Shown: piece after piece, positions 16,397 to 25,103 of the stretch | Layout: each line of letters starts with the position of its first letter | Position numbering within the stretch: the stretch's first letter is position 1 | Assembly: GCA_016213755.1 (NCBI GenBank) | Contig: JACQZT010000223.1 | Span: forward strand, 1 to 54,615 | Length of the DNA stretch: 54,615 nt | Direction: 5' to 3' | Source: Acidobacteriota bacterium | GTDB taxonomy: Bacteria > Acidobacteriota > Terriglobia > Bryobacterales > Bryobacteraceae | Program-made: the position numbers and the translations under genes | Notes under the pieces: generated by a model | Seen by the model: the letters and a program-made list of their open reading frames with translations, nothing else | Database searches by the model: none | Told to the model about the DNA's origin: nothing

Positions 16397-18484
16397 CTAC
16401 CGGTCGAGGGGCGTTTTTCCCAGCAGGGAATAGGCCTTGTCGAGCAGCGCCCCGAGCGTGAACGGCTTCTGGAGAAAGACGGAGCCCTCGGGCACCTGGC
16501 CGAACTTGATCATGGGGTCGTCCGTATAGCCGGAGATGAAGACCACTTTGGTTTCCGGCCTGCTGGCGCGGATGTGCTCGGATAATTCGCGGCCGCCCAT
16601 CTGCGGCATCATCAGGTCGGTGACCAGCAGCGGAATCGGCCCCAGGTGCCGCTCGGAGAGTTCCAGCGCCTCTTCGCCGCTGGCTGCTTCCAGAACGGTG
16701 AAACCCTGGCGTTGCAGGACCTTGCGCACCAGCGCGCGGATGCCGGGGTCGTCCTCCACCACCATCACAGCCTCGGTGCCCGAAGGGAATGGAGCGGCTG
16801 CCGGCACAAGCCGGGGAGCCGCCTGGGCGGGCTCGGGCTTCTCGATAATCTGGATTTCCACGACGTCGGCGGTCTCTTCGGCCGCGAGACTCTCCGTTAC
16901 CGCCGGTTCGGCTGGTTCCGCCGGTGCGGCCGGTTCGGCCGGCGGAGGGATCTCCGCGGGTTCGGCCACCTCGGGCAGGTACAACGCCAGGGCCACGGTC
17001 CCTTCCCCTTCCCGTTCGACGCGCACCTCGCCGCCGGCCAGGCGCACCAGGCCGCAGATGGGGAACAAACCGGGGGCCAGGCCGGGCTCTTTGACGGCCA
17101 GCAGCGGCTCGAACAGCCGGGTCCGGGTGTCCTCGTCCACTTCCACGCCGACGGGAACGAGCTTCAGCTTGACACACGGAGTGGGCCGTGCGTCCGGACG
17201 CGCGAAACGGGCGCCGAGTTCCACGTGCTGGGTTTCGATGACCATGCGTCCGCTCTGGCCGGCCAGGCTCGCCGCTTGGCGGACCAGAGTGGTGATCATG
17301 GTTTCCAGATGAGCCGGATCCACCCGGACCATCGCGGTTCGCGGCGCGAGGGCGCAGCGCAGGTCCGCCTGGCCGCCAATGGCGATGCGCAGGCGGCTCT
17401 CCATCTCGCGGATGGCGGTGTTCAAATCCAGATCCAGCGGCTCGGCGATGGGGGGGCGCGAGAGAGTCATCAGCTCGCGCACCATGCCCGAAACGCGCTC
17501 GGCGGTGCGCAGGATCTCCTGCAAGTCGCTGCGGCGGGGATCGCGCACCGGCAGGCTGTCGAGGATTTCCTGGCCGTAGCCGGAGACGATCATGAGCAGG
17601 TTGTTGAAATCGTGAGTCAGCCGGCCGGACCAGCCCGCGATGGCGTCCATGGTCCGGGCGTCCTGCAACTCATCTTCGCGGGCGCGAACCGGGGTGATGT
17701 CGATGGTGCTGCCGGCCAGTCCGGTAATCGTACCCCGGGCATCGGCCACAGGGCGCAGCACGCTGCGCACCCACACCTTGCGTCCATCGGCCGCCAGCAT
17801 GCGGTGGTCGCATTGCCGGATCTCGCTTTGCGCGGCGGCCTGGCGGAAAAAGTCCCGCACCCAGCCGGTGTCCTCCGGAGCGGTGGCGGCCCACCAGAAA
17901 TCCAGCACACTGGACTGCTCCGGCGAATATCCCAGCACCGTTTCCGTGGCCCCGTTCAGGAGGCGGACGTCCAGGGTGGCGGCGTCGGCTTGCCAGCGGA
18001 TGGCCGGCGCGTTGTCCGCGGGGGCCGGCGCAACCGCCGCGGGCTGGGGCGCCGGAGTCATAACGGCGCGCAGAGCCGCCAGGTCCTCCACCAGCACTAG
18101 CGCCTCGCGCTCCGTCTCGTCGTCGCCGCCGCGAAGGCTGGCCAGCGAAACCCGCAGTTGCGGCCCGTCCGGGTTCTCCGGATTCTGAAAGACCAGGTTC
18201 GAGCGCACGCCGCCCGCGCGGATCACTTCTTCGATCTGACCGGCCAGACCCGGCAAGGGAAGGATCTCCTGGATCGGGCGGTGCAAGATTTCCGCACTGC
18301 GCAGCTTGAGTCCGCGGCGAACGGCGCGGTTGGCGGAGAGAACCTCCAGATCTGCCGAAACCACCAGCAAACCGATCGGCAGGGCGGCAACAATATCCTG
18401 GTAGTACCGGCGTTCGGTCTCGACCAGCGCGAGAAGGCGGGCTACCTCCTTCGCTTTCCACTGATCGAGTTCGGCGCGCTCCAT
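16397..18484 (-). CDS. hybrid PAS sensor histidine kinase-like protein with degenerate ATP site
   Basis: This 695-residue protein reads PAS (about 25-135), a Pro/Ala linker, PAS (about 155-275), a HisKA-type dimerisation helix with H291 (RLTHDFNNLL), an HATPase-like domain (about 380-520), a Pro/Glu linker, and a receiver domain (about 570-690) with D623 (LLVTDLMMP). No transmembrane segment is seen, so it is cytoplasmic. The ATP-lid boxes are damaged: the N-box Asn is missing (LETMITTLVRQAASLAG), the G1 motif D-x-G-x-G is replaced by VPVGVEVDED, and the G2 region reads APGLFPICGL. Autophosphorylation is therefore doubtful. It may be a pseudokinase that accepts phosphate from elsewhere through D623. 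A GGAG lies upstream of ATG 18484. Confidence 0.85.
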   Translation of the reverse strand: MERAELDQWKAKEVARLLALVETERRYYQDIVAALPIGLLVVSADLEVLSANRAVRRGLKLRSAEILHRPIQEILPLPGLAGQIEEVIRAGGVRSNLVFQNPENPDGPQLRVSLASLRGGDDETEREALVLVEDLAALRAVMTPAPQPAAVAPAPADNAPAIRWQADAATLDVRLLNGATETVLGYSPEQSSVLDFWWAATAPEDTGWVRDFFRQAAAQSEIRQCDHRMLAADGRKVWVRSVLRPVADARGTITGLAGSTIDITPVRAREDELQDARTMDAIAGWSGRLTHDFNNLLMIVSGYGQEILDSLPVRDPRRSDLQEILRTAERVSGMVRELMTLSRPPIAEPLDLDLNTAIREMESRLRIAIGGQADLRCALAPRTAMVRVDPAHLETMITTLVRQAASLAGQSGRMVIETQHVELGARFARPDARPTPCVKLKLVPVGVEVDEDTRTRLFEPLLAVKEPGLAPGLFPICGLVRLAGGEVRVEREGEGTVALALYLPEVAEPAEIPPPAEPAAPAEPAEPAVTESLAAEETADVVEIQIIEKPEPAQAAPRLVPAAAPFPSGTEAVMVVEDDPGIRALVRKVLQRQGFTVLEAASGEEALELSERHLGPIPLLVTDLMMPQMGGRELSEHIRASRPETKVVFISGYTDDPMIKFGQVPEGSVFLQKPFTLGALLDKAYSLLGKTPLDR

Positions 18485-18623
18485 GAAAAATACTCCTCTA
18501 TCCAGTCTGTCTCGGGGGGACTACCCGTTCAACAGTACCGCCCGGCCGGAACGGTGCAGTACGAAGGGACTAGTCTTTGCCCCCTAATGAGGTGACCGGA
18601 CCACTGCAAGTGGGTGTTTTTAT

Positions 18624-18656
18624 TTGACTTGGCGTCACTTTCCACCATGATAGAAT
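18624..18656 (+). promoter_or_regulatory. candidate promoter of the SDR gene at 18680
   Basis: TTGACT (18624-18629) precedes TGATAG/TAGAAT (18648-18656). The spacing is 18 bp to TGATAG or 21 bp to TAGAAT. It lies in the divergent region between the hybrid sensor and the SDR gene. Confidence 0.35.
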
Positions 18657-18679
18657 CGGTATCTTAGGGCTGAATCTTT

Positions 18680-19456
18680 ATGGATACAACGGACCTGTTT
18701 TCTCTGAGCGGCAAAGTTGCCGCGGTGGTGGGTGGGGGTGGCGTACTGGCCGGAGAGATGGCCCTGGGACTGGCTCGGGCCGGCGCGGACATCGCCATCC
18801 TGGATTTCAATCCGGCGGCGGCGGAAGCGCGCGCGGCATCCGTGCGCGAGCTGGGGCGGCGCGCCATCGGAGTCCTGGCGGACGCCAGCAAGAAGGCGGA
18901 CCTCCAGGCGGCATTGGACCGGATTCTCGCCGAACTGGGGCGCATCGACATCCTGATCAACGCGGCCGGCATCAACTCCGGCACGCCCTTTTTCGAGATT
19001 GGCGAAGACGAGTTCCAGCGCATCCTGGACGTGGATCTCAAGAGTGTCTTTCTGGCCTGCCAGGTTTTCGGCAAGGCGATGGTGGACGCGGGCCAGGGCG
19101 GCTCGATTATCAACATCTCGTCGGTTTCCTCGGGCCCGCCGTTGTCGAAGGTCTTTACCTACGGGGTGGCCAAAGGCGGAGTCAACCAGATCACGCAATT
19201 CCTGGCGCGCGAGTGGGCGCCCAACCGGGTGCGGGTGAACGCCATTGTGCCGGGCTTCTTCCCGGCCGAACAGAACCGCAAACTGCTCACCCCCGAACGC
19301 ACGGCCGCGATTCTGAGTCACACCCCCATGGGGCGCTTTGGCGAAGCGCGGGAACTGGTGGGCGCGACGGTTTTCCTGGCCTCCGAGCCGGCCTCGTCCT
19401 TCGTCACCGGCGCGATTCTGCGGGTCGACGGGGGGTTTCTGGCCATGACGATCTGA
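18680..19456 (+). CDS. SDR-family oxidoreductase (D-mannonate oxidoreductase-like)
   Basis: This 258-residue classical short-chain dehydrogenase has NNAG-equivalent INAAGIN, the Ser in INISSVSSG, the catalytic pair Y-x-x-x-K (YGVAK) and the C-terminal VDGGF. The N-terminal cofactor loop reads VVGGGGVLAG in place of the usual TGxxxGxG, the style seen in SDRs annotated as D-mannonate or fructuronate oxidoreductases. That would place it in hexuronate breakdown together with the enolase-superfamily gene at 21950, but this is an inference. The next gene on its 3' side converges. Confidence 0.75.
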   Translation: MDTTDLFSLSGKVAAVVGGGGVLAGEMALGLARAGADIAILDFNPAAAEARAASVRELGRRAIGVLADASKKADLQAALDRILAELGRIDILINAAGINSGTPFFEIGEDEFQRILDVDLKSVFLACQVFGKAMVDAGQGGSIINISSVSSGPPLSKVFTYGVAKGGVNQITQFLAREWAPNRVRVNAIVPGFFPAEQNRKLLTPERTAAILSHTPMGRFGEARELVGATVFLASEPASSFVTGAILRVDGGFLAMTI

Positions 19457-19487
19457 GGGGCCGTCATGGCGAACTGGAGCGGCCCGG

Positions 19488-20843
19488 CTACCGGATCAGC
19501 GAGCGGAACGCTTCCGCGATGCGGGGCGCGGTTTCCGGGCCTACTGAGTTGACCTCGCCGTACCAGCGTTTGGGAGCGTTCTGGAGCCAGGGCGCCTGGT
19601 TGTCCCACTCGGCCTTGGGGAGGATGTAGCCGATCTCGTCGTCGGCCAGGCCGAACAACATGCGGAAGGGCGCGCGCAGCATCCGCTTGAGGGGCGGTTC
19701 GAAAGGGGCTTCGGGGAAGTCCGCGCCGGGGTAGCGCTGGATGCCGCCGCCGCTCAGCTCGGGATACAGTTCGCCCGGCACCAGCGCGGCTTCGAGCAGG
19801 GGTCGCGCGCCGCGCCCCAGGCGCAGGTAGCCCACCGGCGCCGCCATGGTTCCGTCGTCGTTGGGAGCCTTGCGGCCTTTGAACAGGCCGGCCTGGGCGG
19901 CCATCTGAAAGCCCTGGTTGGCCAGCGGGATGCGGATTGTCGTTTCCCTAAACTCCATCCGGTCGATGCGCGCCGGTTTGGCCTTCTTTACCGCTTCGGC
20001 GGCCAGGTCCGCGACGCGCAGACCGAGGATTTCAGCGAAGCGGAAGCTGTCCTTGGGGGCGGGCTGGCCGGTGGCCGGATCGGCGATCTTCGCGCCCAGC
20101 GGCGATTGCATGCCGCCCACCGCGCCGTTGACGAACACCGCCACGCCGCCCAGCGACGCTTCCAGCCGCGGATAGTAATAGGCCAGGTAATCGGCCGACA
20201 GCAGGGTGTTTTTGGAGCCCAGCGCCTCGGGGTGATTGGCCCAGTTGACCAGCGTGCCGATGGCCTGACCGCGCCGGCCGGCCAGCGACAGCGCCAGGAT
20301 CTCAGGGTCGTGCACTACGGGCGGGCGGCTGTCGTCGAAGCAGCTCTTGAGCTCGGGCGGATTGGCCGCGGCCAGGCACGCCACGGCGGGCTCGCGGGCG
20401 CGCAGCGCCTCGATGGCCGCGGCGGCAATCTGCGCGACCACGTAGCGGTTGTAGTCCTCGTTCAGGCCGCTCTGGCCGAACGCCGGCCCCCACAGCCCCA
20501 TGGTATCGGGAGTCTGGTGGCTGTGGGTGGCCGCCACAATGACGTCGGACGGAATGGTCTGAGCGACCCGTTCACGCACTCGCGCCACGTCGTCCCAATA
20601 CAGCCCGATGGAATCGACGCCGCAGATCACCAGCGGTTTTTGGCCGGTGTCGAGGGCCAGGCAGCGCGCCGCCAGCTCGTCATGGATGCCGGTGGCGACG
20701 CGGTTCTGGCCGAAGCCGGCGATGTAGACCGGGCCGAACCTGTTCAGATCCGGCGTGACGGAACGGCGGGCCGCTCCGGCGCGGAGTTCGGCCCGCGCCG
20801 GGACGCTCAACAACGCGAGGGCCGCGGCCAGCAGCAGTCCCAC
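19488..20843 (-). CDS. neutral/alkaline ceramidase-like protein
   Basis: The 451-residue product has a signal peptide (about 1-18). The body matches the N-terminal catalytic domain of neutral/alkaline non-lysosomal ceramidases: RSVTPDLNRFGPVYIAGFG at the start, the zinc-site-like THSHQTPDTMGLWGP, and FVNGAVGGMQSP. Such enzymes hydrolyse the amide of ceramides, though bacterial relatives may act on other amides. It lacks the longer C-terminal domain of Pseudomonas ceramidase (about 640-670 residues). GTG 20843 lies 6 nt after the stop of the isomerase gene, so they are probably co-transcribed, with GGGAG as ribosome-binding site. Confidence 0.8.
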   Translation of the reverse strand: MGLLLAAALALLSVPARAELRAGAARRSVTPDLNRFGPVYIAGFGQNRVATGIHDELAARCLALDTGQKPLVICGVDSIGLYWDDVARVRERVAQTIPSDVIVAATHSHQTPDTMGLWGPAFGQSGLNEDYNRYVVAQIAAAAIEALRAREPAVACLAAANPPELKSCFDDSRPPVVHDPEILALSLAGRRGQAIGTLVNWANHPEALGSKNTLLSADYLAYYYPRLEASLGGVAVFVNGAVGGMQSPLGAKIADPATGQPAPKDSFRFAEILGLRVADLAAEAVKKAKPARIDRMEFRETTIRIPLANQGFQMAAQAGLFKGRKAPNDDGTMAAPVGYLRLGRGARPLLEAALVPGELYPELSGGGIQRYPGADFPEAPFEPPLKRMLRAPFRMLFGLADDEIGYILPKAEWDNQAPWLQNAPKRWYGEVNSVGPETAPRIAEAFRSLIR

Positions 20844-20849
20844 CTGGTT

Positions 20850-21830
20850 CTATGCTCCCGAGCTGACGTTCTCGATCCACCACGGCGCGGCGGTCTCCTC
20901 GCGGATGACCAGCGGATTAAGGAACGCGGCCGCTTTGGTGAGCCCTTCGTTGGGCGACATGAGCGAGTCTTCGTGCTCGATCGACAGGACGTAGTCGTAG
21001 CCGTACATGCGCAGGGTGGAAATGAACTCGCTCCACCACTCGGCGCCGTGGCCGTAGCCCACAGTGCGGAAGATCCAGGCGCGGTTCTTCTCGTCGGTGT
21101 ACAGCTTCATGTCGAGCACGCCGGACTTGGGCAGGTTCCAGTCGTAGATCTGGGTGTCCTTGGCGTGCACGTGGAAGATGCAGTCGCCGAGCACGCGGAT
21201 GGCTTTGATGGGGTCGATGCCCTGCCAGAACATGTGGCTGGGGTCGTAATTGGCGCCGATGTTGGGGCCGGCGATCGAGCGCAGCTTGAGCATGGTTTCC
21301 GGGTTGTAGACCAGGAAGCCGGGGTGCATTTCCAGGGCGATCTTCACGCCGTGGTCGGCGGCGAACTTGGTGCGCTTGATCCAGAACGGCGCGGCTTCCT
21401 TTTCCCACTGCCACTTGAGCAGTTCCTGGTAGTGCGGCGGCCAGGGCGAGGTGACCCAGTTGGGGTACTTCGACCCGGGGCCTTCGCCGGGGCAGCCGGA
21501 GAAGTCGATCACCACCGGGACGCCCAGTTTCTCGGCCAGCAGGATGGTCTTGCGCTGGACTTCCTGGTTGGCCTTGCGGATTTCCGTCACCGGGTGCAGC
21601 GGTTCGCCATGGCAGCTCAGCGCGCTGATGGCGATGCCGTTATCGGCCAGTTTCTGCTTGAAGGCTTTCAGCTCGGCCTTGTTGTCGAGCAGGGAGAGTT
21701 TGCAGTGCGGGTCGCCGGGGTAGTTGCCCGTGCCCAGCTCAACGGTCGAGATACCCAGGCCCTTGAGTTTTTCAATCACCTGGTCGAGGGAGAATTGCGC
21801 TAGCAGCGCGGTGAAACATCCGACTTTCAC
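20850..21830 (-). CDS. sugar phosphate isomerase/epimerase family TIM barrel
   Basis: The 326-residue protein is a second xylose isomerase-like TIM barrel and is not closely similar to the one at 15508. Segments VELGTGNYPGDPHC, ALEMHPGF, NIGANYDPSHMFWQG, FHVHAKDTQ and SIEHEDS carry the Glu/Asp/His metal ligands expected around the barrel. Relatives act on keto-sugars or myo-inositol derivatives. It is the first gene of a two-gene unit with the ceramidase-like gene. It is divergent from the racemase-type gene at 21950, with 119 nt between the starts. Confidence 0.82.
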   Translation of the reverse strand: MKVGCFTALLAQFSLDQVIEKLKGLGISTVELGTGNYPGDPHCKLSLLDNKAELKAFKQKLADNGIAISALSCHGEPLHPVTEIRKANQEVQRKTILLAEKLGVPVVIDFSGCPGEGPGSKYPNWVTSPWPPHYQELLKWQWEKEAAPFWIKRTKFAADHGVKIALEMHPGFLVYNPETMLKLRSIAGPNIGANYDPSHMFWQGIDPIKAIRVLGDCIFHVHAKDTQIYDWNLPKSGVLDMKLYTDEKNRAWIFRTVGYGHGAEWWSEFISTLRMYGYDYVLSIEHEDSLMSPNEGLTKAAAFLNPLVIREETAAPWWIENVSSGA

Positions 21831-21949
21831 GGTTTTTGAGTCCTCTCTTTCCTTGTCGTTGCGGAAGGCTTATCAGCTTGCAGAATATCACGAGGCCAGC
21901 GGCGGTTGGGTCTTCTCGTATAAAATAGGCCCTTTCGGAAGGAGAATCC

Positions 21950-23287
21950 ATGCAGAGAAATCACAGACGCTCGTTCCTGCGCTCGGCGGCGGGCGCGACG
22001 GCGGCGGCTTTTTGGGCCAACGACACGCTGGAGGCCTATCAACAGACCACGAACACGCGGTCCAAGCCCTCGGATCTGCGGATCACCGACATGCGCATCA
22101 CGGCCGTGCGCGCGCCGATGTACGCGGTGATGATTCGCATCGACACCAACCAGGGAATTTCCGGGCTGGGTGAGGTGCGCGACGGCGCAAGCAAGATCTA
22201 CGCGTTGATGCTCAAAAGCCGCATCCTGGGCGAAAATCCCTGCAACGTGGACAAGATCTTCCGTAAGATCAAACAGTTCGGTTTCCACGCCCGCCAGGCC
22301 GGCGGCGTGTGCGGCATCGAGATGGCGCTGTGGGACCTGGCCGGCAAAGCCTACGGCGTGCCGGTGTACCAGATGCTGGGCGGCAAGTTCCGCGATAAGA
22401 TCCGCATCTACTGCGACACGACCTCGTCCAACGATCCAAAGGTTCAGGGTCAGCGGCTCAAAGAGCGCCGCGAGCAGGGCTACACCTGGCTCAAAATGGA
22501 CCTGGGCTACCAGATGGTGGAAAACATTCCGGGCTGCGTCACTCAGCCGGTGGGCCAGTCGCGCCGCGACAGCTTCAACACGCAGCACATGTTCACGGGC
22601 ATCGAACTCACCGACAAGGGCGTGGGCCTGATGGCCGACTTCGCGGTCCAGGTGCGCGATATCGTCGGCTGGGACATTCCGCTTTCGACCGACCACTACG
22701 GGCACATCGGCTTGAATAGCTGCATCAAGCTGGGCAAGGCGCTGGAAAAGGCCAACATATCCTGGCTCGAAGACATGATCCCGTGGCAGTATGGAGACCT
22801 GCTGAAGAAGATCACCGACGCGGTGAACATCCCCGTCTGCACCGGCGAGGACATCTATCTAAAGGAAGACTTCGTCAAGCTGGCCCGGGAACACGCCGTC
22901 GATATCTTGCATCCGGATCTGGCCACCTCGGGCGGCATTCTCGAAACCAAGAAGATCGGCGACATGATCCAGGAAGAAGGCGTGCCCATGGCCATGCACT
23001 TCGCCGGCACCCCGATTTCGGGCATGGCCAACGTGCACTGCGCCGCGGCGACGGAAAACTTCCTGGTGCTGGAAAACCACTCGGTCGATACGCCCTTCTG
23101 GAGCGACCTGGTCACCGGACTGGACCATCCGCTGGTGCAAAAGGGCTTTATCACGGTTCCCGACAAGCCGGGCCTGGGCATCGAACTCAACGAGGTTGAA
23201 ATCAAGAAGCACCTGGCCGAGCCGGGATACTTCGAACCCACGCCGCAGTGGGACAAAGACCGCTCCAACGACCGCCTGTGGAGTTAG
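21950..23287 (+). CDS. mandelate racemase/muconate-lactonizing family enzyme with Tat-like signal
   Basis: This 445-residue enolase-superfamily protein starts with a twin-arginine-type leader (RRSFLRSAAGATAAAFWA), so export through Tat is likely. The capping domain (about 45-150) precedes a beta/alpha barrel with metal ligands in STDHYG, WLEDM and CTGEDIYL, a Lys in WLKMDLG and a His in MAMHFAG. These are typical of acid-sugar dehydratases and racemases that abstract a proton next to a carboxylate. The exact sugar acid is unknown. AAGGAG sits upstream of the ATG, and TATAAA at 21919-21924 may be its -10. Confidence 0.87.
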   Translation: MQRNHRRSFLRSAAGATAAAFWANDTLEAYQQTTNTRSKPSDLRITDMRITAVRAPMYAVMIRIDTNQGISGLGEVRDGASKIYALMLKSRILGENPCNVDKIFRKIKQFGFHARQAGGVCGIEMALWDLAGKAYGVPVYQMLGGKFRDKIRIYCDTTSSNDPKVQGQRLKERREQGYTWLKMDLGYQMVENIPGCVTQPVGQSRRDSFNTQHMFTGIELTDKGVGLMADFAVQVRDIVGWDIPLSTDHYGHIGLNSCIKLGKALEKANISWLEDMIPWQYGDLLKKITDAVNIPVCTGEDIYLKEDFVKLAREHAVDILHPDLATSGGILETKKIGDMIQEEGVPMAMHFAGTPISGMANVHCAAATENFLVLENHSVDTPFWSDLVTGLDHPLVQKGFITVPDKPGLGIELNEVEIKKHLAEPGYFEPTPQWDKDRSNDRLWS

Positions 23288-23299
23288 TGCCGGGCCGCT

Positions 23300-23349
23300 C
23301 CCGGACGGTCGCGGTTGGGTAACGCGCTACCGAGCCGCGACCGTCCGGG
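23300..23349 (+). terminator. 15-bp inverted repeat after the racemase-type gene
   Basis: CCCGGACGGTCGCGG (23300-23314) and its exact complement CCGCGACCGTCCGGG (23335-23349) flank a 20-nt loop, starting 13 nt after the stop at 23287. A hairpin this strong probably ends or stabilises the transcript, although no U-run follows. Confidence 0.55.
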
Positions 23350-23409
23350 ATACGAGATTCCTGGGTTTCGCACCCTAGTTGGCCCTAAAGGAATTCCCTT
23401 ACCTGCCGA

Positions 23410-23415
23410 TATAGT
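23410..23415 (+). promoter_or_regulatory. TATAGT -10 element for a leaderless transcript
   Basis: TATAGT is followed by 5 nt (GCTCA) and GTG 23421. No Shine-Dalgarno precedes the GTG. Confidence 0.5.
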
Positions 23416-23420
23416 GCTCA

Positions 23421-25067
23421 GTGCCGCGTACTGAGATCACACCCGCTCTGGCAGAGGCAGCCGATGTGCTGAGCGATCAGTTGCATGGCCATTTGCAGCG
23501 GCTGGCGACGCTGCTGGCGCCCCACGCCGAGGGGCTGGACCGGCGCTTTGGCGCCGCCTTAAGGCGCCGGCGCTTCGACGTCAAGCAGCGTTCGGCGCTG
23601 GCGGCCATCACCTTAGGCGCGGCGGCGCGGCTGCTGGCGGCCGGGGAGCCGCTGCTGAAGTTTCTCGAACAGGTCGAGTACAGCGGGCGCCGGCTGGCCA
23701 AACTGAACCTGCCGCCCAGCGCGATTCTGGGTGCGCTGGCCGAGTACGACCGGCTGCTGGCGCCGGTGCTGAGACGGCTGGACCCGGCCGGGAGCGGGAA
23801 TTCCCGCTGGGTTCGGGAGCAGTTGCACTTCTGCGTGATCCTGACGCTGAACAATGCCTACTACCAAGTCCGCGAGGCCGAGACGCAGGCGTTTTACGAG
23901 CTGTTCCGCGTCGAGGTGGAGTCGCGCACCCTGGACCAGATGTTGCAGCGTTTTCTGGTGGCGCTTTCCGAGTTTTGCCGTTCCGACGCCGCGACCTTGT
24001 ACCTGGCGGACAAGCGGGAGGGCCGGTGGGTGCAGCGCGCCGCGGTGGGCTGGGGCGCGGAGGGCGATGGCGGGCCGGTGGCGGCCCGCGGGCTGGTGCG
24101 GGAACTCGCCAAAGCGCGGTTCATCCGTTGCGAGGAACGCACCCAGCGATTGGTGCTCCACCCGGGATGGCAGCGCTTCAGTTCGTGCTGGTCGGTCCCG
24201 CTGGTGACCGGCGGCCGCTTGGCGGGCGCGATGCAGTTCGCTTTCTCCAAGGACTACGAATGGCTGCCGCGGGAGCAGGACCTGCTGGCAGTGGCGGCCG
24301 AGCGCTGCCTGATGGCCGCCGAGAAAGCCGGCCTGATGGAGGACCTGGCCGCGCGCGAAGAACAGATCCGCCAACTGGCCGAGCACATGCTGCACGTCGA
24401 AGAGGTCGAGCGGCGCCGCATCGGCCGGGAGTTGCACGACGAAGCCGGCCAGTCGATGCTGTGCATCCGCCTGCAACTGGAGATGCTCGAACATGCGCCG
24501 CCGGCCGAGCGCGAGGAGTGGAGCGCCCGCCTGGCCGAAATTCGCGACCTGACCGAGCGCACCATCCTGGAGATCCGGCGGCTGATCGCGGCGCTGAGTC
24601 CCGCGGTTTTGGAGCAGCTTGGCCTGGGCGCCGCGCTGCGGCAGTTGGTGACCCGTTTTCGCCGTGTGCACCCCTGCCGCGCGCGGCTGCACCTGGCGCG
24701 CTTGGCGGGGCTGCCGCAGGAACTTGAAATCATGGTGTACCGCCTGGTGCAGGAATGCTGCAACAACATCGCCAAGCATTCCCAGGCGGCCAACGTAAAC
24801 ATTTCGGTCACAACGGCCGATGGAAGATTGCGCCTGCAGGTGGAAGACGACGGTGTGGGCTTCCGAGCAGACGATGCGCCGGCCAAGCGCGACTCCTTCG
24901 GCCTGGCCGGACTGCGGGAACGCGTCGCCCTGCTGGGTGGGGATTTTCAGATTGCCAGCCGGCCGGCCGCGGTGGGCGGCCGGGGCAAGTCCGGGACACG
25001 GATCGCCATCGAGCTTCCGGTGTCCCGGGAAGGGGAAACTGCCAAGGCAGCGCGGCTGGCGTCCTAG
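23421..25067 (+). CDS. NarL-type sensor histidine kinase with GAF domain
   Basis: The 548-residue protein has no transmembrane helix. An all-helical N-terminal domain (about 10-150; it may be globin-like or another sensor fold) is followed by a GAF domain (about 165-300). A coiled helix leads to the HisKA_3 box with H339 (RRIGRELHDEAGQS) and an HATPase domain with intact N-box (VQECCNNIAKHS), G1 (EDDGVGF) and G2 (FGLAGLRERV). It should autophosphorylate and pass phosphate to D56 of the regulator encoded 36 nt downstream. The start is GTG 23421, apparently leaderless. Confidence 0.88.
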   Translation: MPRTEITPALAEAADVLSDQLHGHLQRLATLLAPHAEGLDRRFGAALRRRRFDVKQRSALAAITLGAAARLLAAGEPLLKFLEQVEYSGRRLAKLNLPPSAILGALAEYDRLLAPVLRRLDPAGSGNSRWVREQLHFCVILTLNNAYYQVREAETQAFYELFRVEVESRTLDQMLQRFLVALSEFCRSDAATLYLADKREGRWVQRAAVGWGAEGDGGPVAARGLVRELAKARFIRCEERTQRLVLHPGWQRFSSCWSVPLVTGGRLAGAMQFAFSKDYEWLPREQDLLAVAAERCLMAAEKAGLMEDLAAREEQIRQLAEHMLHVEEVERRRIGRELHDEAGQSMLCIRLQLEMLEHAPPAEREEWSARLAEIRDLTERTILEIRRLIAALSPAVLEQLGLGAALRQLVTRFRRVHPCRARLHLARLAGLPQELEIMVYRLVQECCNNIAKHSQAANVNISVTTADGRLRLQVEDDGVGFRADDAPAKRDSFGLAGLRERVALLGGDFQIASRPAAVGGRGKSGTRIAIELPVSREGETAKAARLAS

Positions 25068-25103
25068 CGGCGCGGCCCTTGACGAGAGGTAGAGGAAGAG
25101 GCT

